Of a stretch of 64,000 bases of DNA, positions 20,786-32,346 are shown piece by piece (position 1 is the first letter of the stretch; each line of letters opens with the position of its first letter). Under the pieces are notes generated by a model. The model saw only the letters and a program-made list of their open reading frames with translations. It searched no databases and was not told where the DNA came from. Both the position numbers and the translations under genes were made by a program. This stretch comes from Devosia algicola (GTDB lineage Bacteria; Pseudomonadota; Alphaproteobacteria; Rhizobiales; Devosiaceae), in contig NZ_CP118246.1 in assembly GCF_028816455.1 (NCBI RefSeq), positions 1,302,001 through 1,366,000 of the forward strand, read 5' to 3'.

Positions 20786-21676
20786 TCAATCCAGCATCAA
20801 CCGGCCCTCACCAACGATGATGGCATGCCCACCAATGGCGCCATGGTCAAGAACATCATTCTTCTTGCGCAACTGGATTTCTATCCGGCACAACCGTCCC
20901 ATTTCCAGCCCCTGGCGCAGCCTCAGATTGACCTGCCCGTCGGCCACAGTTTCATGGTCGGCCAATAGACCGATTAGCGCCGCCGCCGCCGAACCCGTGC
21001 CGGGATCCTCGGACATGCCCATGCCGGGTGCGAACATGCGCGCGCCAAGATCGGTATCGGCTTCCTCTGGCGTCTGGGTGAAAACATAAACCGCCTGGCG
21101 GCCATGCGGAAACGCATGGCTCCATACCCCATAATTGCGCTCGATCCGCGCCAGAACGCCCGCGTCACGTACCGGCACGAGATGGAACACATTGCCCGCC
21201 GAATAGACCGCCGGTTTGTATGGTCCGCATCCAACCTCGTCCGGATCGATCCCCAGCGCCAGGGCGATGGCAAAGCGATCCGCCGAAGGCGCAACCTGCT
21301 GTGGCAGCTGCGGCAGCGTGAACCGCGCCTCGCCGCTATTTTTGTCGACGCGTTCGAACAAGGCCGTGATCAGTCCTATTTTTTCCTCGATCCGCACGGC
21401 GTTGGCTTTGTTGGCCAAACCCAGCACAATGGCAGCCCCAATTGTGGGGTGGCCGGCAAACGGCAATTCCTGGTTGGGTGTAAAAATCCGAACCGCGGCG
21501 CTGTTGCGTTCCGCGGCGGGCTTTGTCAGGAACACTGTTTCACTCAGGTTGAATTCTTTGGCAATTGCCTGCATATGCGCATCGCGCATGCCGTCGGCAT
21601 TCAGCACCACCGCCAATGGATTGCCCTGCAACCGCTCCCGCGTAAAAACATCGAGCAACAAATAGTCCAGTGCCAT
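20786..21676 (-). CDS. PhzF-family isomerase/epimerase-like protein
   Basis: About 296 residues. PhzF fold with two similar halves: LDVFTRERLQGNPLAVV, the catalytic glutamate in NLSETVFL, FAGHPTIGAA, and GMSEDPGTGSAAAAL in the second half. PhzF isomerises trans-2,3-dihydro-3-hydroxyanthranilate in phenazine synthesis, but no phenazine genes are here and most homologues have unknown substrates. Start ATG near 21676 has an excellent GAGGGAG site. Just downstream of UPF0303 on the same strand, 20 bp apart, so likely one transcript. Confidence 0.85.
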   Translation of the reverse strand: MALDYLLLDVFTRERLQGNPLAVVLNADGMRDAHMQAIAKEFNLSETVFLTKPAAERNSAAVRIFTPNQELPFAGHPTIGAAIVLGLANKANAVRIEEKIGLITALFERVDKNSGEARFTLPQLPQQVAPSADRFAIALALGIDPDEVGCGPYKPAVYSAGNVFHLVPVRDAGVLARIERNYGVWSHAFPHGRQAVYVFTQTPEEADTDLGARMFAPGMGMSEDPGTGSAAAALIGLLADHETVADGQVNLRLRQGLEMGRLCRIEIQLRKKNDVLDHGAIGGHAIIVGEGRLMLD

Positions 21677-21696
21677 CGCGGTCTCCCTCATTTGGC

Positions 21697-22191
21697 TTAT
21701 TCCGGTGCCAGACAATGCACGGCAACGTCCTTGTCCAGATATTGGCACAATGCAGCAACCACCACATTGTGGTCCTCGCGGCTTGGCAGGCCTGAAATTG
21801 TCACCGAGCCAATAATGCCTGCGCCCGTTACCCGGATTGGAAAACCGCCTCCGGCCGCAACGAAATCGGCTGAATCCGCGCCCGAAATTGGTGGCAGAAG
21901 CCCGACCTCATCGCGCTCAAGAAACAGTCGATAGCTGGCCTTGTGGTAACGCCGCACTGAATTGAACTTGCGCCGAACCCATTCCGAATTGTCGACGCTG
22001 GTGCCCGGCATTGCCGCGAAGAACAATTGCCGGTCCCAGGTGCGCACATCCATGACGAAGCGCAATTCTTCCGCCACGGCGCGGCGATACAATATCGAGC
22101 CAAGCTCGAACGCTACATGCTCGTCAAAGTCGGAAAACACCAGCGCGTGTTCCTGCGCCACTATTTTGGCGATGTCATCTGCCCTGCTCAT
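21697..22191 (-). CDS. UPF0303 / HbpS-like heme-degrading-domain protein
   Basis: About 164 residues. FAELGSILY-like helix followed by RTWDRQLFFAAMPGTS, WVRRKFNSVRRYHKSS-type segment and GGGFPIRVTGAGIIGSVTISG, the pattern of the UPF0303 family within the GlcG/HbpS (DUF336) fold. Function unknown; relatives bind heme or act as small-molecule sensors. I prefer the ATG at 22191 (MSRADDIAKI), preceded by GGGATGG. A longer reading would begin inside the ilvC terminator and is unlikely. Confidence 0.75.
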   Translation of the reverse strand: MSRADDIAKIVAQEHALVFSDFDEHVAFELGSILYRRAVAEELRFVMDVRTWDRQLFFAAMPGTSVDNSEWVRRKFNSVRRYHKASYRLFLERDEVGLLPPISGADSADFVAAGGGFPIRVTGAGIIGSVTISGLPSREDHNVVVAALCQYLDKDVAVHCLAPE

Positions 22192-22233
22192 CAAGCCCAT
22201 CCCTGTATTGGCCATTGTGATATCGGCGACAGA

Positions 22234-22259
22234 CAAAAAGAAAGGGGCCGAGGCCCCTT
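22234..22259 (-). terminator. intrinsic terminator after ilvC
   Basis: Stem AAGGGGCC/GGCCCCTT with a two-base loop in this rendering, followed on the minus strand by TTCTTTTT. It begins 26 bp past the ilvC stop and separates ilvC from the UPF0303-PhzF pair. Confidence 0.85.
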
Positions 22260-22284
22260 CCAATCGAATTAATGCGAGAAAAGT

Positions 22285-23954
<1,670 letters not shown>

Positions 23955-23983
23955 AGGCAATCTCCTCGTTGTCGGCATAGGCG

Positions 23984-23999
23984 TACCGTACCGTACGGT
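23984..23999. promoter_or_regulatory. candidate TetR operator (palindrome)
   Basis: TACCGTACCGTACGGT contains the perfect 10-bp palindrome ACCGTACGGT at 23990-23999 plus a repeated half site. It lies 30-45 bp upstream of the TetR start and 187 bp before the old-yellow-enzyme start, where an autoregulatory operator would be expected. Binding is inferred only. Confidence 0.4.
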
Positions 24000-24185
24000 T
24001 CTGGGCAAGAGTGAACTTGAGTTGCGGAAACTTTTACCCAATTATGCCGAGTCAACGCGATTAACCGTGCGCTCATGCGTATATTTGGCCGCAACACAGA
24101 AAATTTTCCTTATATCGGTACTTGCCGATGAAGTAGAAGTTCCCCAGATTGTCGGTGAATGTTTCAAGCCAACCAGAGACCAATC

Positions 24186-25339
24186 ATGTCCAAGTTATTC
24201 TCCCCCTCGCCTTGCGCGATCTTACCCTGCGCAATCGCACCGTCGTCGCGCCCATGTGCCAATATTCGGCGGTCGATGGTTTCGCTAATGACTGGCATTT
24301 TGCCAATCTCGCGCGATTTGGCATGGGCGGTTTCGGTCTGGTGATCGCCGAAGCCAGTGGTGTCTCGCCTGAAGGGCGTATTTCGTACGGTGATCTCGGT
24401 ATCTGGAAAGATGATCATATCGCGCCGCTCAAGCGCATTGTCGATTTCCTGCACACCCAGCACACAGCCGCGGGAATCCAGTTGGCGCATGCCGGTCGCA
24501 AGGCATCGACCCCGATTGCGTGGCGGCACGGCTTTGATGAAACCGAGGTCGAAAAATCTCACCATGGTTTTGAGAGCTGGACCCCGGTTGCGCCCAGTGC
24601 CCTTATCCACGCGGACAACGCCAACTACACGCTCCCCAGCGCTCTCGACGAAGCAGGGATCAAAAATATCGTCACAAGTTTTGCCGATGCCGCCAAACGC
24701 GCTGACGAGGCTGGCTTTGACCTCGTCGAAGTTCATGCCGCCCACGGCTATTTGCTAAACCAGTTTCTCTCCCCGCTCGCCAACAAACGCACCGACAACT
24801 ATGGTGGCAGCCGCGAAAATCGGATGCGCCTGCCGCTTGAAGTGGTGGAGGCAGTGCGCGCCGTCTGGCCCGCCCAAAAGCCTTTGTTCGTTCGCATATC
24901 GGTAAGCGATAACGCCGACGCTGCGGGCGGCTGGCAGGTTGCGGACAGTATTGCCTTAGCCAGGGAACTCAAAGCGCGTGGCGTTGACATGATTGATTGC
25001 TCGAGTGGCGGCTTTGCCGAAGGCAAAATCAAGCCGGAGCCACACTATCAGGTGGCCTTTGCCAAAGCTGTTCGCGAGGGCGCCAATATCGCCACGACCG
25101 CCGTTGGCCTGATCCGCGATCCGCAGGATGCCGAAGCGGTTATTGCTGCGGGAGAAGCTGATCTGGTTGCCTTGGCGCGTGGCGCTCTCGAAAATCCCAA
25201 CTGGGCGGTGCACGCCCAGTTGGCGCTGCAACCTGACGACAAGGATTATTCCCTTTGGCCCATCCAGGCCGCCGGGCGCATTCGTGACCGTGACAAGGCC
25301 CTGCATCAGCGCGGCTTCGCCACACTTCCGGTCAAATAG
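24186..25339 (+). CDS. NADH:flavin oxidoreductase, old yellow enzyme (YqjM/NamA type), frameshift near start
   Basis: About 385 residues. FMN-dependent ene-reductase acting on alpha,beta-unsaturated carbonyls, quinones or nitro compounds. Visible: VVAPMCQYSAVDGFANDWH (cysteine that tunes FMN in the YqjM class), QLAHAGRKAS, the active-site HAAHGYLLNQF, RTDNYGGS and LARGALENPNW. The family start MSKLFSPLALRDLTLRN needs six C at 24202-24206 where five are present, so one base is missing. An in-frame upstream GTG gives a spurious N-terminus. A terminator follows. Confidence 0.88.
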
Positions 25340-25347
25340 CAGGAATA

Positions 25348-25373
25348 AAGCCGTGAAACCGCCACGGCTTTTT
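25348..25373 (+). terminator. intrinsic terminator after the OYE gene
   Basis: Stem AAGCCGTG/CACGGCTT, 7-base loop, then TTT. Confidence 0.8.
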
Positions 25374-25454
25374 CCTAAATTCACCGCAATATCCAGCGCA
25401 CTCTTGCAAGTGCACACCGGCATAGCCAAATCGAAGTGTAGGAGGCGACGGCAT

Positions 25455-25889
25455 ATGGATACCAAGGCAGCAATAATTGCACTGATGAGTGTCTGGGGTG
25501 TCGGCATCTGCGCCCCCGCACCTGCCATAGCCGGTGACTCCAGCGACCAGATGAGCGTCGAAGACGCCGCTGCCGCCGACAATCAGCTACTGAATCGCGT
25601 TTGGGTGCGCACCGATACAGGCGATGGCCTGCCCGGTGTCATGCAGATATTTCTGGCTGACGGTACGCTGGTCAGCGACAGTTGTTGGGAAACCTATCGA
25701 CTTTCGACATGGCAGCAGCTCTCCAAAACCGCCATCAGCTGGGACGAAGACGGCGTTACCATCAACGCCGATATAGCCGAACTCAGCGATAGAGAACTGG
25801 TGCTGAAACTCACTTTGGGCAGTGACATACAGGAACAGCATTTCACCGCCGCCAGCACCCCCTACCTCTGCCCGGACATCCCCAAATAG
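25455..25889 (+). CDS. uncharacterised exported protein
   Basis: 144 residues. A signal peptide of about 27 residues ends at APAIAG. The mature part has two cysteines (in VSDSCWETYR and TPYLCPD) that could form a disulfide, and a beta-rich pattern (LLNRVWVRTDTGDGLPG, QIFLADGTLV, ISWDEDGVTI), which suggests a small lipocalin- or META-like barrel. I do not recognise the family. Start: ATG 25455 with GGAGG 9 bases upstream, after the OYE terminator, so an independent unit. Converges on kup with a 6-bp gap. Confidence 0.65.
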   Translation: MDTKAAIIALMSVWGVGICAPAPAIAGDSSDQMSVEDAAAADNQLLNRVWVRTDTGDGLPGVMQIFLADGTLVSDSCWETYRLSTWQQLSKTAISWDEDGVTINADIAELSDRELVLKLTLGSDIQEQHFTAASTPYLCPDIPK

Positions 25890-25895
25890 CTGACC

Positions 25896-27827
25896 TTACA
25901 GTACCAGCTGCGTGCCGATTTCCACCACGCGTCCGGTAGGAATATGGAAATATTCAGTCGCGTCGCTGGCATTCCTGGCAAGGGCTGTAAACAGCTTGTC
26001 CTGCCAGTAGCGGATGATCCCATTCTTGTTGCCGGATTTGAGCGAGCGGCGCGACAGGAAGAACGATGTCGACATGATGTCAAACTTCCAACCCAGCTTT
26101 CGGCCGAGCGCCAGCGCCTTGGGAATATTGGGGCTTTCCACAAAACCAAAGGTCACGATCACGCGGCTGAATAACTCGTTGTAGGTCTCGATCGTCACCT
26201 TTTCATCATCGGCAACAATCGGCGAGGCCGACGTGCGCACCGTCAAAATGACATTCTGTTCGTGCAAGACCTTGTAGTGCTTGAGACTGTGCAATAGCGC
26301 GGTTGGCGCCCCTTCAATATCGCTCGTCAGGAACACTGCCGTACCCGGCACAATGGTCGGCTGCTTGCGTGAGAGATTGTCCACCAGAAACTGCAGCGGC
26401 ACTTCGTCCCGGCGCGTCTTCTCCGCCAATCGACGCCGTCCGCCCATCCAGGTCACCATGACAGTGATCAGCATGCACGCAACCAGCGCGGGCACCCAGC
26501 CGCCCTGGGCAAATTTGGCCGAATTAGCGACGAAAAAGCCAATATCGATTAATAATAGCGGCGTCACCACCGCTAATGCCGCACCAACGCGCCAGCCCCA
26601 GATTTTCCACATGACGATAAACAACAACACGCTGGTCACCACCATTTCGCCGGTCACCGCGATACCATAGGCCGCCGATAATGCGCTCGAACTGCGAAAG
26701 CCCAGCACCAGCAGCAGCACCGAAATCAGCAACATCGAATTGACCTGCGGCATATAGATCTGCCCGCTCTGGGTTTCGGATGTGTGCAGCACATGCAAAC
26801 GGGGCAACAGGTTGAGGTTGATCCCCTGCCGCGCCAGCGAATAGGCGCCCGAAATTACCGCCTGGCTGGCGATCACCGTCGCCATTGTAGCCAGTATCAC
26901 CACCGGTAGCTGGGCCCATTCCGGCTGCATCAGAAAGAACGGATTTTCTGCCGCCCGAAAATTACGCAGCACGAAAGCACCCTGCCCGAAATAATTCAGC
27001 AGCAGGCAGGGAAACACGAATACCAGCCAGGCAAATATGATCGGCCGCCGCCCGAAATGCCCCAGATCGACATAAAGCGCCTCGGCACCCGTTACCGCCA
27101 GAAACACCGCACCCAGTACCAACAGCGAAATACTGATGTGGGTGAAAATGAATCGCAGCCCATGCCAGGGATTAAGTGCCCATAAAACTTCAGGCGCGTC
27201 GATAATATGCACGACGCCCGACACGCCCAGCACCAGAAACCAGAGCGCGGTAATCGGCCCGAACACCGCCGCCACCTTGCCGGTGCCAAACCGTTGCACC
27301 ATGAAAAGCACAATCAATATCAGGACTGTCAGCGGAACGACCCACAGCGTCAGGCGCGGCTCGACAACTTCTAGCCCCTCGACTGCCGAGAGCACGGAAA
27401 TGGCCGGCGTAATAATGGCATCACCAAAAAATAGCGCCGCGCCCACCACACCAACATAAAGTACCCATGAGGGGCTGCCGGTCAGCGCGCGCCGCGCCAA
27501 ACTCATCAGCGAGAGCGTACCGCCCTCCCCATTATTGTCAGCCCGGAGGACAAAGCCGACATATTTGGTCGACACAACAATGGCCAGCGCCCAGAAAATC
27601 AGCGACAGCAAGCCCAATACGTCCGAAGCCAGCGGCAATCTGTGTTCGACGCCACCGGTGGTCGCGTGCAGTGCCTCACGAAACGCATAAAGCGGGCTGG
27701 TGCCGATATCGCCGAAAACCACGCCGAGTGCGCCAAGGAGCAACACGGGAAAATTATCGGTTTTGTGGCTGGATGATTCGCTTGCGTCGATGCCGACTGG
27801 TTCGTCGGTCGCACTGGTCTGCGTCAT
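25896..27827 (-). CDS. kup: KUP-family low-affinity potassium transporter
   Basis: 643 residues. Twelve membrane helices follow a short N-terminal tail; GALGVVFGDIGTSPLYAFRE in helix 1 is the KUP signature, with GEGGTLSLMSLARR and YVDLGHFGRRPI following. The C-terminal cytoplasmic domain (from about 480) is complete, ending with the typical EIGTQLVL-type strand. Takes up K+ with H+. The ATG at 27827 fits the family; a longer reading lacks support. Monocistronic. Confidence 0.95.
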   Translation of the reverse strand: MTQTSATDEPVGIDASESSSHKTDNFPVLLLGALGVVFGDIGTSPLYAFREALHATTGGVEHRLPLASDVLGLLSLIFWALAIVVSTKYVGFVLRADNNGEGGTLSLMSLARRALTGSPSWVLYVGVVGAALFFGDAIITPAISVLSAVEGLEVVEPRLTLWVVPLTVLILIVLFMVQRFGTGKVAAVFGPITALWFLVLGVSGVVHIIDAPEVLWALNPWHGLRFIFTHISISLLVLGAVFLAVTGAEALYVDLGHFGRRPIIFAWLVFVFPCLLLNYFGQGAFVLRNFRAAENPFFLMQPEWAQLPVVILATMATVIASQAVISGAYSLARQGINLNLLPRLHVLHTSETQSGQIYMPQVNSMLLISVLLLVLGFRSSSALSAAYGIAVTGEMVVTSVLLFIVMWKIWGWRVGAALAVVTPLLLIDIGFFVANSAKFAQGGWVPALVACMLITVMVTWMGGRRRLAEKTRRDEVPLQFLVDNLSRKQPTIVPGTAVFLTSDIEGAPTALLHSLKHYKVLHEQNVILTVRTSASPIVADDEKVTIETYNELFSRVIVTFGFVESPNIPKALALGRKLGWKFDIMSTSFFLSRRSLKSGNKNGIIRYWQDKLFTALARNASDATEYFHIPTGRVVEIGTQLVL

Positions 27828-27921
27828 AAACCTTGCGCTCTTTTTGGTCAAAGGCGCGCGGGTTCTACACCCGACACGGCTTCCATACAACTCCCTAGCA
27901 CCAGATTGGTTCATACCTGAC

Positions 27922-27951
27922 GTAAAGTGGCCGCCCCGGGGGAGCGGCCAC
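27922..27951 (-). terminator. terminator after the FMN-reductase gene
   Basis: Eight-base stem GTGGCCGC/GCGGCCAC with a 9-base GC loop, then TTTA on the minus strand, 46 bp past the stop codon. Confidence 0.65.
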
Positions 27952-27996
27952 GCCAGATGGCATGGAATTAAATTAGGCTAGTAGCGTGAACACACC

Positions 27997-28605
27997 CTAT
28001 TCGGCGGCTTCAGCGATCTGGTCTTCTTCTCGCGCCGTTTTGGTTGCATTGACCCACCAGGTCAACTGGTCAAGCATGTCACGCGCGCTACCGACAAGAT
28101 GGTCCGCAATCGTGGCAATTGGTTCATTTTTGCCCATGGGATGGACGGTCATGAAATCGCTGCCGCCAATGTGAACCGCCGAGCGCACCGGCACCATCTG
28201 CAATTCGATCGCGATCGTACGCAAATGTTCCGCAGCACGCGCAGCGCCCAGTGCTCCATAGCCGACAATCGCCGCCGGCTTGCGATTCCATTCCGTATAG
28301 GCCTGGTCCAGCGCGTTCTTTAGCGCACCGGTGATCGATCGATTATATTCCGCAATTACAAAGATATAGCCGTCAAACTCGCCGATCTTGCTCTGCCAGG
28401 CCACGGCCCGCGGGTCCGACGATGGCATCCACAGATTGGACGCGGCCTCGTTGAAGAACGGCAGATCAAACGCCTTGAGATCGACCAGTTCCACGTCCAG
28501 TTCCGGACGTTGCCTGGCGATCTCCAAAATCCACTGTGCTGGCTTATCGGCAAACCGAGTGTCGCGGGTCGATGAGATAATAATGGCTATTTTTGGCTTG
28601 GACAT
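27997..28605 (-). CDS. NADPH-dependent FMN reductase-family flavoprotein
   Basis: 202 residues, flavodoxin-like fold. SSTRDTRFADKPAQWI near the N-terminus binds the FMN phosphate, and AEYNRSITGALKNALD is the PxYNxSxxxxLKNxxD motif of NADPH-dependent FMN/azo/quinone reductases. A C-terminal extension ends in an acidic patch. Substrate unknown. Monocistronic, with about 280 bp of non-coding DNA upstream in which I see only a CTTGAC-free, AT-rich stretch and no RNA gene. Confidence 0.82.
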   Translation of the reverse strand: MSKPKIAIIISSTRDTRFADKPAQWILEIARQRPELDVELVDLKAFDLPFFNEAASNLWMPSSDPRAVAWQSKIGEFDGYIFVIAEYNRSITGALKNALDQAYTEWNRKPAAIVGYGALGAARAAEHLRTIAIELQMVPVRSAVHIGGSDFMTVHPMGKNEPIATIADHLVGSARDMLDQLTWWVNATKTAREEDQIAEAAE

Positions 28606-28886
28606 TTCGCTCTCCAGATTGGCTATCTCACGAGCAAAGACCCATGAGATGTTCCTGCACGATCTTCCGTGCGCAATGCAGGAACAAATCGTAACTGGGG
28701 CTATATATGTGCCTGTTTGACATACCTACAAGGAGGCACATCGCCGTCGCCCGGCCACAGCGACCAACCTAGGGCACATAAATGTAAGTATTTATAGATC
28801 CAACGATTTTTGTCGATTTGGCACTCATATACGCCGAACAACTGCAGTTAGTGCGAAACCGAATACAAACTGTTCGACAACACCGA

Positions 28887-29651
28887 TCAGTCAACGCGCC
28901 TAATTGGCGCGGGTGCCAGCACTGCCCGATATTGGTGTACCGCTTCGGCAAATCCCATGATCAGCGCATCGGCGGTTATGCCGTGCCCGATCGAGACCTC
29001 GTCGACCCCGACAACCGCCTGTTGGAATGCCACAAGATTGGCCAGGGTCAGGTCGTGACCGGCATTGACCCCCATTCCCGCGGCCTTGGCCGCCCGTGTG
29101 GTCGTGGCCAACGCCGCCAATTCCTGCTCTGCTCGCTCGGTATCGTCAAAACAGCCACCATAAGGACCGGTATAGAGTTCCACCCGATCCGCACCGGTCG
29201 CCTTGGCAAGTTGGATGCCGGTCTCACCGGCGTCCGGATCGCAAAACAGCGAAATCCGCCGCCCTGGCTGCTTCAGTTTTTGCACGACCGAGGTCAAAAA
29301 ATTGCCCTTGCCGCGAAAATCCCAACCGTGGTCTGAAGTGGCCTGGCTTGGATCATCAGGCACAAGCGTCACTTGATGCGGATTGACCTGTTCTATCAGC
29401 GCCAGAAAATCGTCGCTCGGGTAACCTTCGATATTATATTCTGCCGTTGGATATTCCTGGGCCAAAAGTGCTGCCAAATCGTGCACGTCGTGGCGTCGGA
29501 TATGGCGTTCATCGGGACGCGGATGAATGGTTACCCCCGACGCACCCGCATCCAGCACGATCCGCGCCATGCCCACAACGCTGGGCCAGGGCAAATCGCG
29601 ACGATTGCGCAATTGGGCCACCGCATTGAGATTGACGGATAATAGGGTCAT
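28887..29651 (-). CDS. pdxJ: pyridoxine 5'-phosphate synthase
   Basis: About 254 residues. Last step of the DXP-dependent vitamin B6 pathway: joins 1-deoxyxylulose 5-phosphate and aminoacetone phosphate. Motifs: [15 protein letters not shown] at the start, [23 protein letters not shown] and [11 protein letters not shown]. The ATG at 29651 follows GGAGC. Reads on the same strand as ilvH upstream, with 94 bp between. Confidence 0.95.
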   Translation of the reverse strand: MTLLSVNLNAVAQLRNRRDLPWPSVVGMARIVLDAGASGVTIHPRPDERHIRRHDVHDLAALLAQEYPTAEYNIEGYPSDDFLALIEQVNPHQVTLVPDDPSQATSDHGWDFRGKGNFLTSVVQKLKQPGRRISLFCDPDAGETGIQLAKATGADRVELYTGPYGGCFDDTERAEQELAALATTTRAAKAAGMGVNAGHDLTLANLVAFQQAVVGVDEVSIGHGITADALIMGFAEAVHQYRAVLAPAPIRRVD

Positions 29652-29745
29652 GGCAAAAGCTCCAGCGGCAGCAAAGCCGCTCTTGAACAAGGTAACGGAC
29701 GGCTAGCGCGTGCTATCCCGCCCGTCCAGAAAGCGTCAAGTCGAC

Positions 29746-30301
29746 CTACATGCCCTCTTGGCCACGCGAAATAGCTGCAAGCCCGGTCCGCACAACTTCC
29801 ACCAGCCCCAACGGCGCCATCAGGGAAATGAAGGAATCGATCTTGGACGGCTTGCCTGTCACTTCGAATACGAAGGCTCTCGACCGTCGCATCAACAATC
29901 TGCGCCCGGAATGCATCCGCCAGCCGCAAAGTTTCCGCCCGATGCTCACCCGTACCGGCGACCTTTATCAGCGCCAGCTCACGCTCCAGCGCTATCCCTT
30001 CGGCGGTCAAGTCGTGCACCCTGTGCACCGGCACCAGCCGCTCCAGCTGCAATTTGATCTGCACCAGCGTTTTCGGTGTCGCCACCACCACCACAGTGAT
30101 GCGACTAAGTCGCCGGTTATGTTCGGTCTCGCTGACGGTCAGGCTGTCGATATTATAACCGCGCGCCGAAAACAGCCCCACCACGCGAGCGAGAATACCT
30201 GGCTCATTATCCACCAGCACCGACAGCGTATGCTTTTCGGTTTCCTGGGTTTCCTTGGTCAGAAAATAAGCCGATCCAGTCGGCAACAAATTTGCGTTCA
30301 T
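29746..30301 (-). CDS. ilvH: acetolactate synthase small (regulatory) subunit (frameshift)
   Basis: 184 residues when corrected. The N-terminal ACT domain is TLSVLVDNEPGILARVVGLF with GYNIDSLTV, followed by the second ACT-like half ending MAPLGLVEVVRTG. It binds valine and activates IlvB. The frame breaks at 29874-29879: GAGAGCCTTC should be GAGAGCTTC, giving VESFVFEVTGKPSKID. Uncorrected, the protein would lose its last third and run on out of frame. Follows ilvB by 21 bp in one operon. Confidence 0.93.
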
Positions 30302-30322
30302 GATCTTGTCCTCGAACCCGGC

Positions 30323-32104
30323 CTAAACCAGCGCCCGCCCCTTCTCGTCGATGATCGAGCCGATATTGGCGGTGTCGGGCAGTATGATTTCATTGTGCGG
30401 CTTGCCCGACGGGATCATCGGCAAACAGTTTTCGTCCTTTTCCACGAGGCAATCGAACAGCACCGGACCATCATAATCGAGCATTTCGGCAATCGCCGCA
30501 TCGAGTTTGGCGGGATCCGAACAGCGAATACCCTTGCCCCCATAGGCTTCAGCCAGCTTGACGAAGTCAGGCAGCGATTCCGAATAGGAATGAGCATATC
30601 GCGAGCCATGCAACAGATCCTGCCACTGTCGCACCATCCCCATGCGTTCATTGTTCAAAATGAAAATCTTGACCGGCAGCCGATACTGCACCGCCGTCGA
30701 CAATTCCTGCATCGTCATCTGCACACTGGCTTCACCTGCAATATCGATGACCAGCGCATCAGGATGGGCCACCTGCACGCCAACCGAGGCTGGCAGGCCG
30801 TAACCCATCGTGCCCAGCCCGCCAGACGTCATCCAGCGATTGGGTTTTTCAAAATGAAAATGCTGCGCCGCCCACATCTGATGCTGCCCAACCTCGGTGG
30901 TGATATAGACGTCCCGATCCTTGGTGGCTTGATAGAGCCGTGCAATGGCATGCTGTGGCTTGATGACCGTGTCGGAATTCTTGAACCCCAGGGAATTGAC
31001 CGCACGCCATTTTGCAATCTGCTTCCACCATGGCGCGATGGCCTCGCTGCGCGGCTCGTTAGTCTTGCTGCGATAGATGCGGATCATTTCTTCCAACACC
31101 CGCCCGCAATCGCCGACGATTGGCACATCGGCATGCACCACCTTGCTGATTGAAGAGGGATCGATATCGACATGCACCTTGCGTGAATTGGGCGAAAACG
31201 CATCGACGCGACCGGTAATCCGATCATCAAACCGCGCACCGATATTGATCATCAGATCGCAGTCGTGCATCGCCAGATTGGCTTCATAAGTGCCGTGCAT
31301 GCCCAACATGCCCAGCCACTGCTGATTTGACGCAGGAAATGCCCCTAGCCCCATCAGCGTCGAGGTCACCGGAAAACCAGTCAATTCGGCCAGTTCCCGA
31401 AGATGTTCAGACGCTTCGGGACCCGAATTGATCACGCCGCCGCCGGTATAAAACACCGGGCGCTCGGCGCGCAGCATCAAATCAACCGCCGCTTCGATCG
31501 CGGCATGATCACCATCCATGCGCGGTCGATAGCTGGCATGGCGCAGATTATCGAGATCGGGCTTGGTATATTCGCCGAGCGCAAACTGCACATCCTTGGG
31601 AATGTCGATGACCACCGGACCCGGCCGGCCAGTCGTCGCGATCAGGAATGCCTCGTGCATGATCCGTGGCAGGTCTGTGACATTCTTGACCAGATAATTG
31701 TGCTTGGTGCAGCTGCGGGTAATGCCAACCGTGTCGCATTCCTGAAATGCATCCGAACCGATCAGCGTCGTCGGGACCTGCGCGGTAATGCAGACCAGCG
31801 GGATCGAATCCATCAACGCATCGGTCAGCCCGGTCACGGCATTCGTCGCGCCCGGGCCCGAGGTGACAAGAACGACCCCGGCCTTACCGGTCGAGCGCGC
31901 ATATCCCTCGGCCATGTGCGTTGCACCCTGCTCGTGGCGAACCAGAATATGCTGGATCGCGTCCTGCTGGAAAATCGCGTCATAAATCGGTAGAGCCGCC
32001 CCACCGGGATAGCCGAAAATATGCTCGACGCCCTGATCGATGAGCGCCCGCACCACCATTTCGGCCCCCGTCATCTGGTTATCCTGGCTGGTCTGCTCCG
32101 TCAT
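30323..32104 (-). CDS. ilvB: acetolactate synthase large subunit
   Basis: 593 residues, full length (the biosynthetic IlvB/IlvI type). ThDP- and FAD-dependent; condenses two pyruvates, or pyruvate with 2-oxobutyrate. Motifs: FGYPGGAALPIYD, catalytic glutamate in RHEQGATHMAEGYAR, and the ThDP/Mg site DIAGEASVQMTMQEL with the asparagine in FILNNERMGM (Asp replaced by Glu, common in Rhizobiales). Its transcript begins with a leader peptide and terminator (separate entries), so it is probably attenuated by Ile/Leu/Val supply. Confidence 0.97.
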   Translation of the reverse strand: MTEQTSQDNQMTGAEMVVRALIDQGVEHIFGYPGGAALPIYDAIFQQDAIQHILVRHEQGATHMAEGYARSTGKAGVVLVTSGPGATNAVTGLTDALMDSIPLVCITAQVPTTLIGSDAFQECDTVGITRSCTKHNYLVKNVTDLPRIMHEAFLIATTGRPGPVVIDIPKDVQFALGEYTKPDLDNLRHASYRPRMDGDHAAIEAAVDLMLRAERPVFYTGGGVINSGPEASEHLRELAELTGFPVTSTLMGLGAFPASNQQWLGMLGMHGTYEANLAMHDCDLMINIGARFDDRITGRVDAFSPNSRKVHVDIDPSSISKVVHADVPIVGDCGRVLEEMIRIYRSKTNEPRSEAIAPWWKQIAKWRAVNSLGFKNSDTVIKPQHAIARLYQATKDRDVYITTEVGQHQMWAAQHFHFEKPNRWMTSGGLGTMGYGLPASVGVQVAHPDALVIDIAGEASVQMTMQELSTAVQYRLPVKIFILNNERMGMVRQWQDLLHGSRYAHSYSESLPDFVKLAEAYGGKGIRCSDPAKLDAAIAEMLDYDGPVLFDCLVEKDENCLPMIPSGKPHNEIILPDTANIGSIIDEKGRALV

Positions 32105-32211
32105 CGTCTCGGTCCTTCTTCTTCACCCCTGCGCATCTGGCTTCGGGGGCCGCCAAGTCGGCGTTTCTGGTCCATGGCGCCCTTTTGTCCGCAAAAGTGG
32201 AAAAAAGGCAA

Positions 32212-32235
32212 TAAAAAAGGCCCCTTTCGGGACCT
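32212..32235 (-). terminator. attenuator terminator upstream of ilvB
   Basis: On the minus strand GGTCCC-GAAA-GGGGCC followed by TTTTTTA. It lies between the leader peptide stop (32267) and the ilvB start (32104). Stem with one GU pair, GNRA-like loop and U run are those of an intrinsic terminator placed where only attenuation makes sense. Confidence 0.85.
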
Positions 32236-32266
32236 GTGTTCGGCGCATCAGCATGCTCGCGGGGAC

Positions 32267-32317
32267 TTACCCCACGGTGCCAATGCGCAATCTTACTACG
32301 AGAATAGCTGTCCGCAC
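32267..32317 (-). CDS. ilv operon leader peptide
   Basis: 16 codons, MRTAILVVRLRIGTVG, starting with GTG at 32317 behind a strong AGGAGA site. Eight of the sixteen residues are Ile, Leu or Val, with ILVV in a row. It lies directly downstream of a good promoter and just upstream of a hairpin (GTGGGG/CCCCGC) and the terminator at 32212-32235. Ribosome stalling when branched-chain aminoacyl-tRNAs are scarce would favour antitermination into ilvB-ilvH. Function inferred from layout. Confidence 0.82.
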   Translation of the reverse strand: MRTAILVVRLRIGTVG

Positions 32318-32346
32318 GGGACGTCTCCTGAGAACTAGTGGCGCAA

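Noticed and set aside
29750..31153. 467-codon rightward ORF opposite ilvH and ilvB
   Set aside because: It is antisense to essential, conserved genes and has shadow-type composition.
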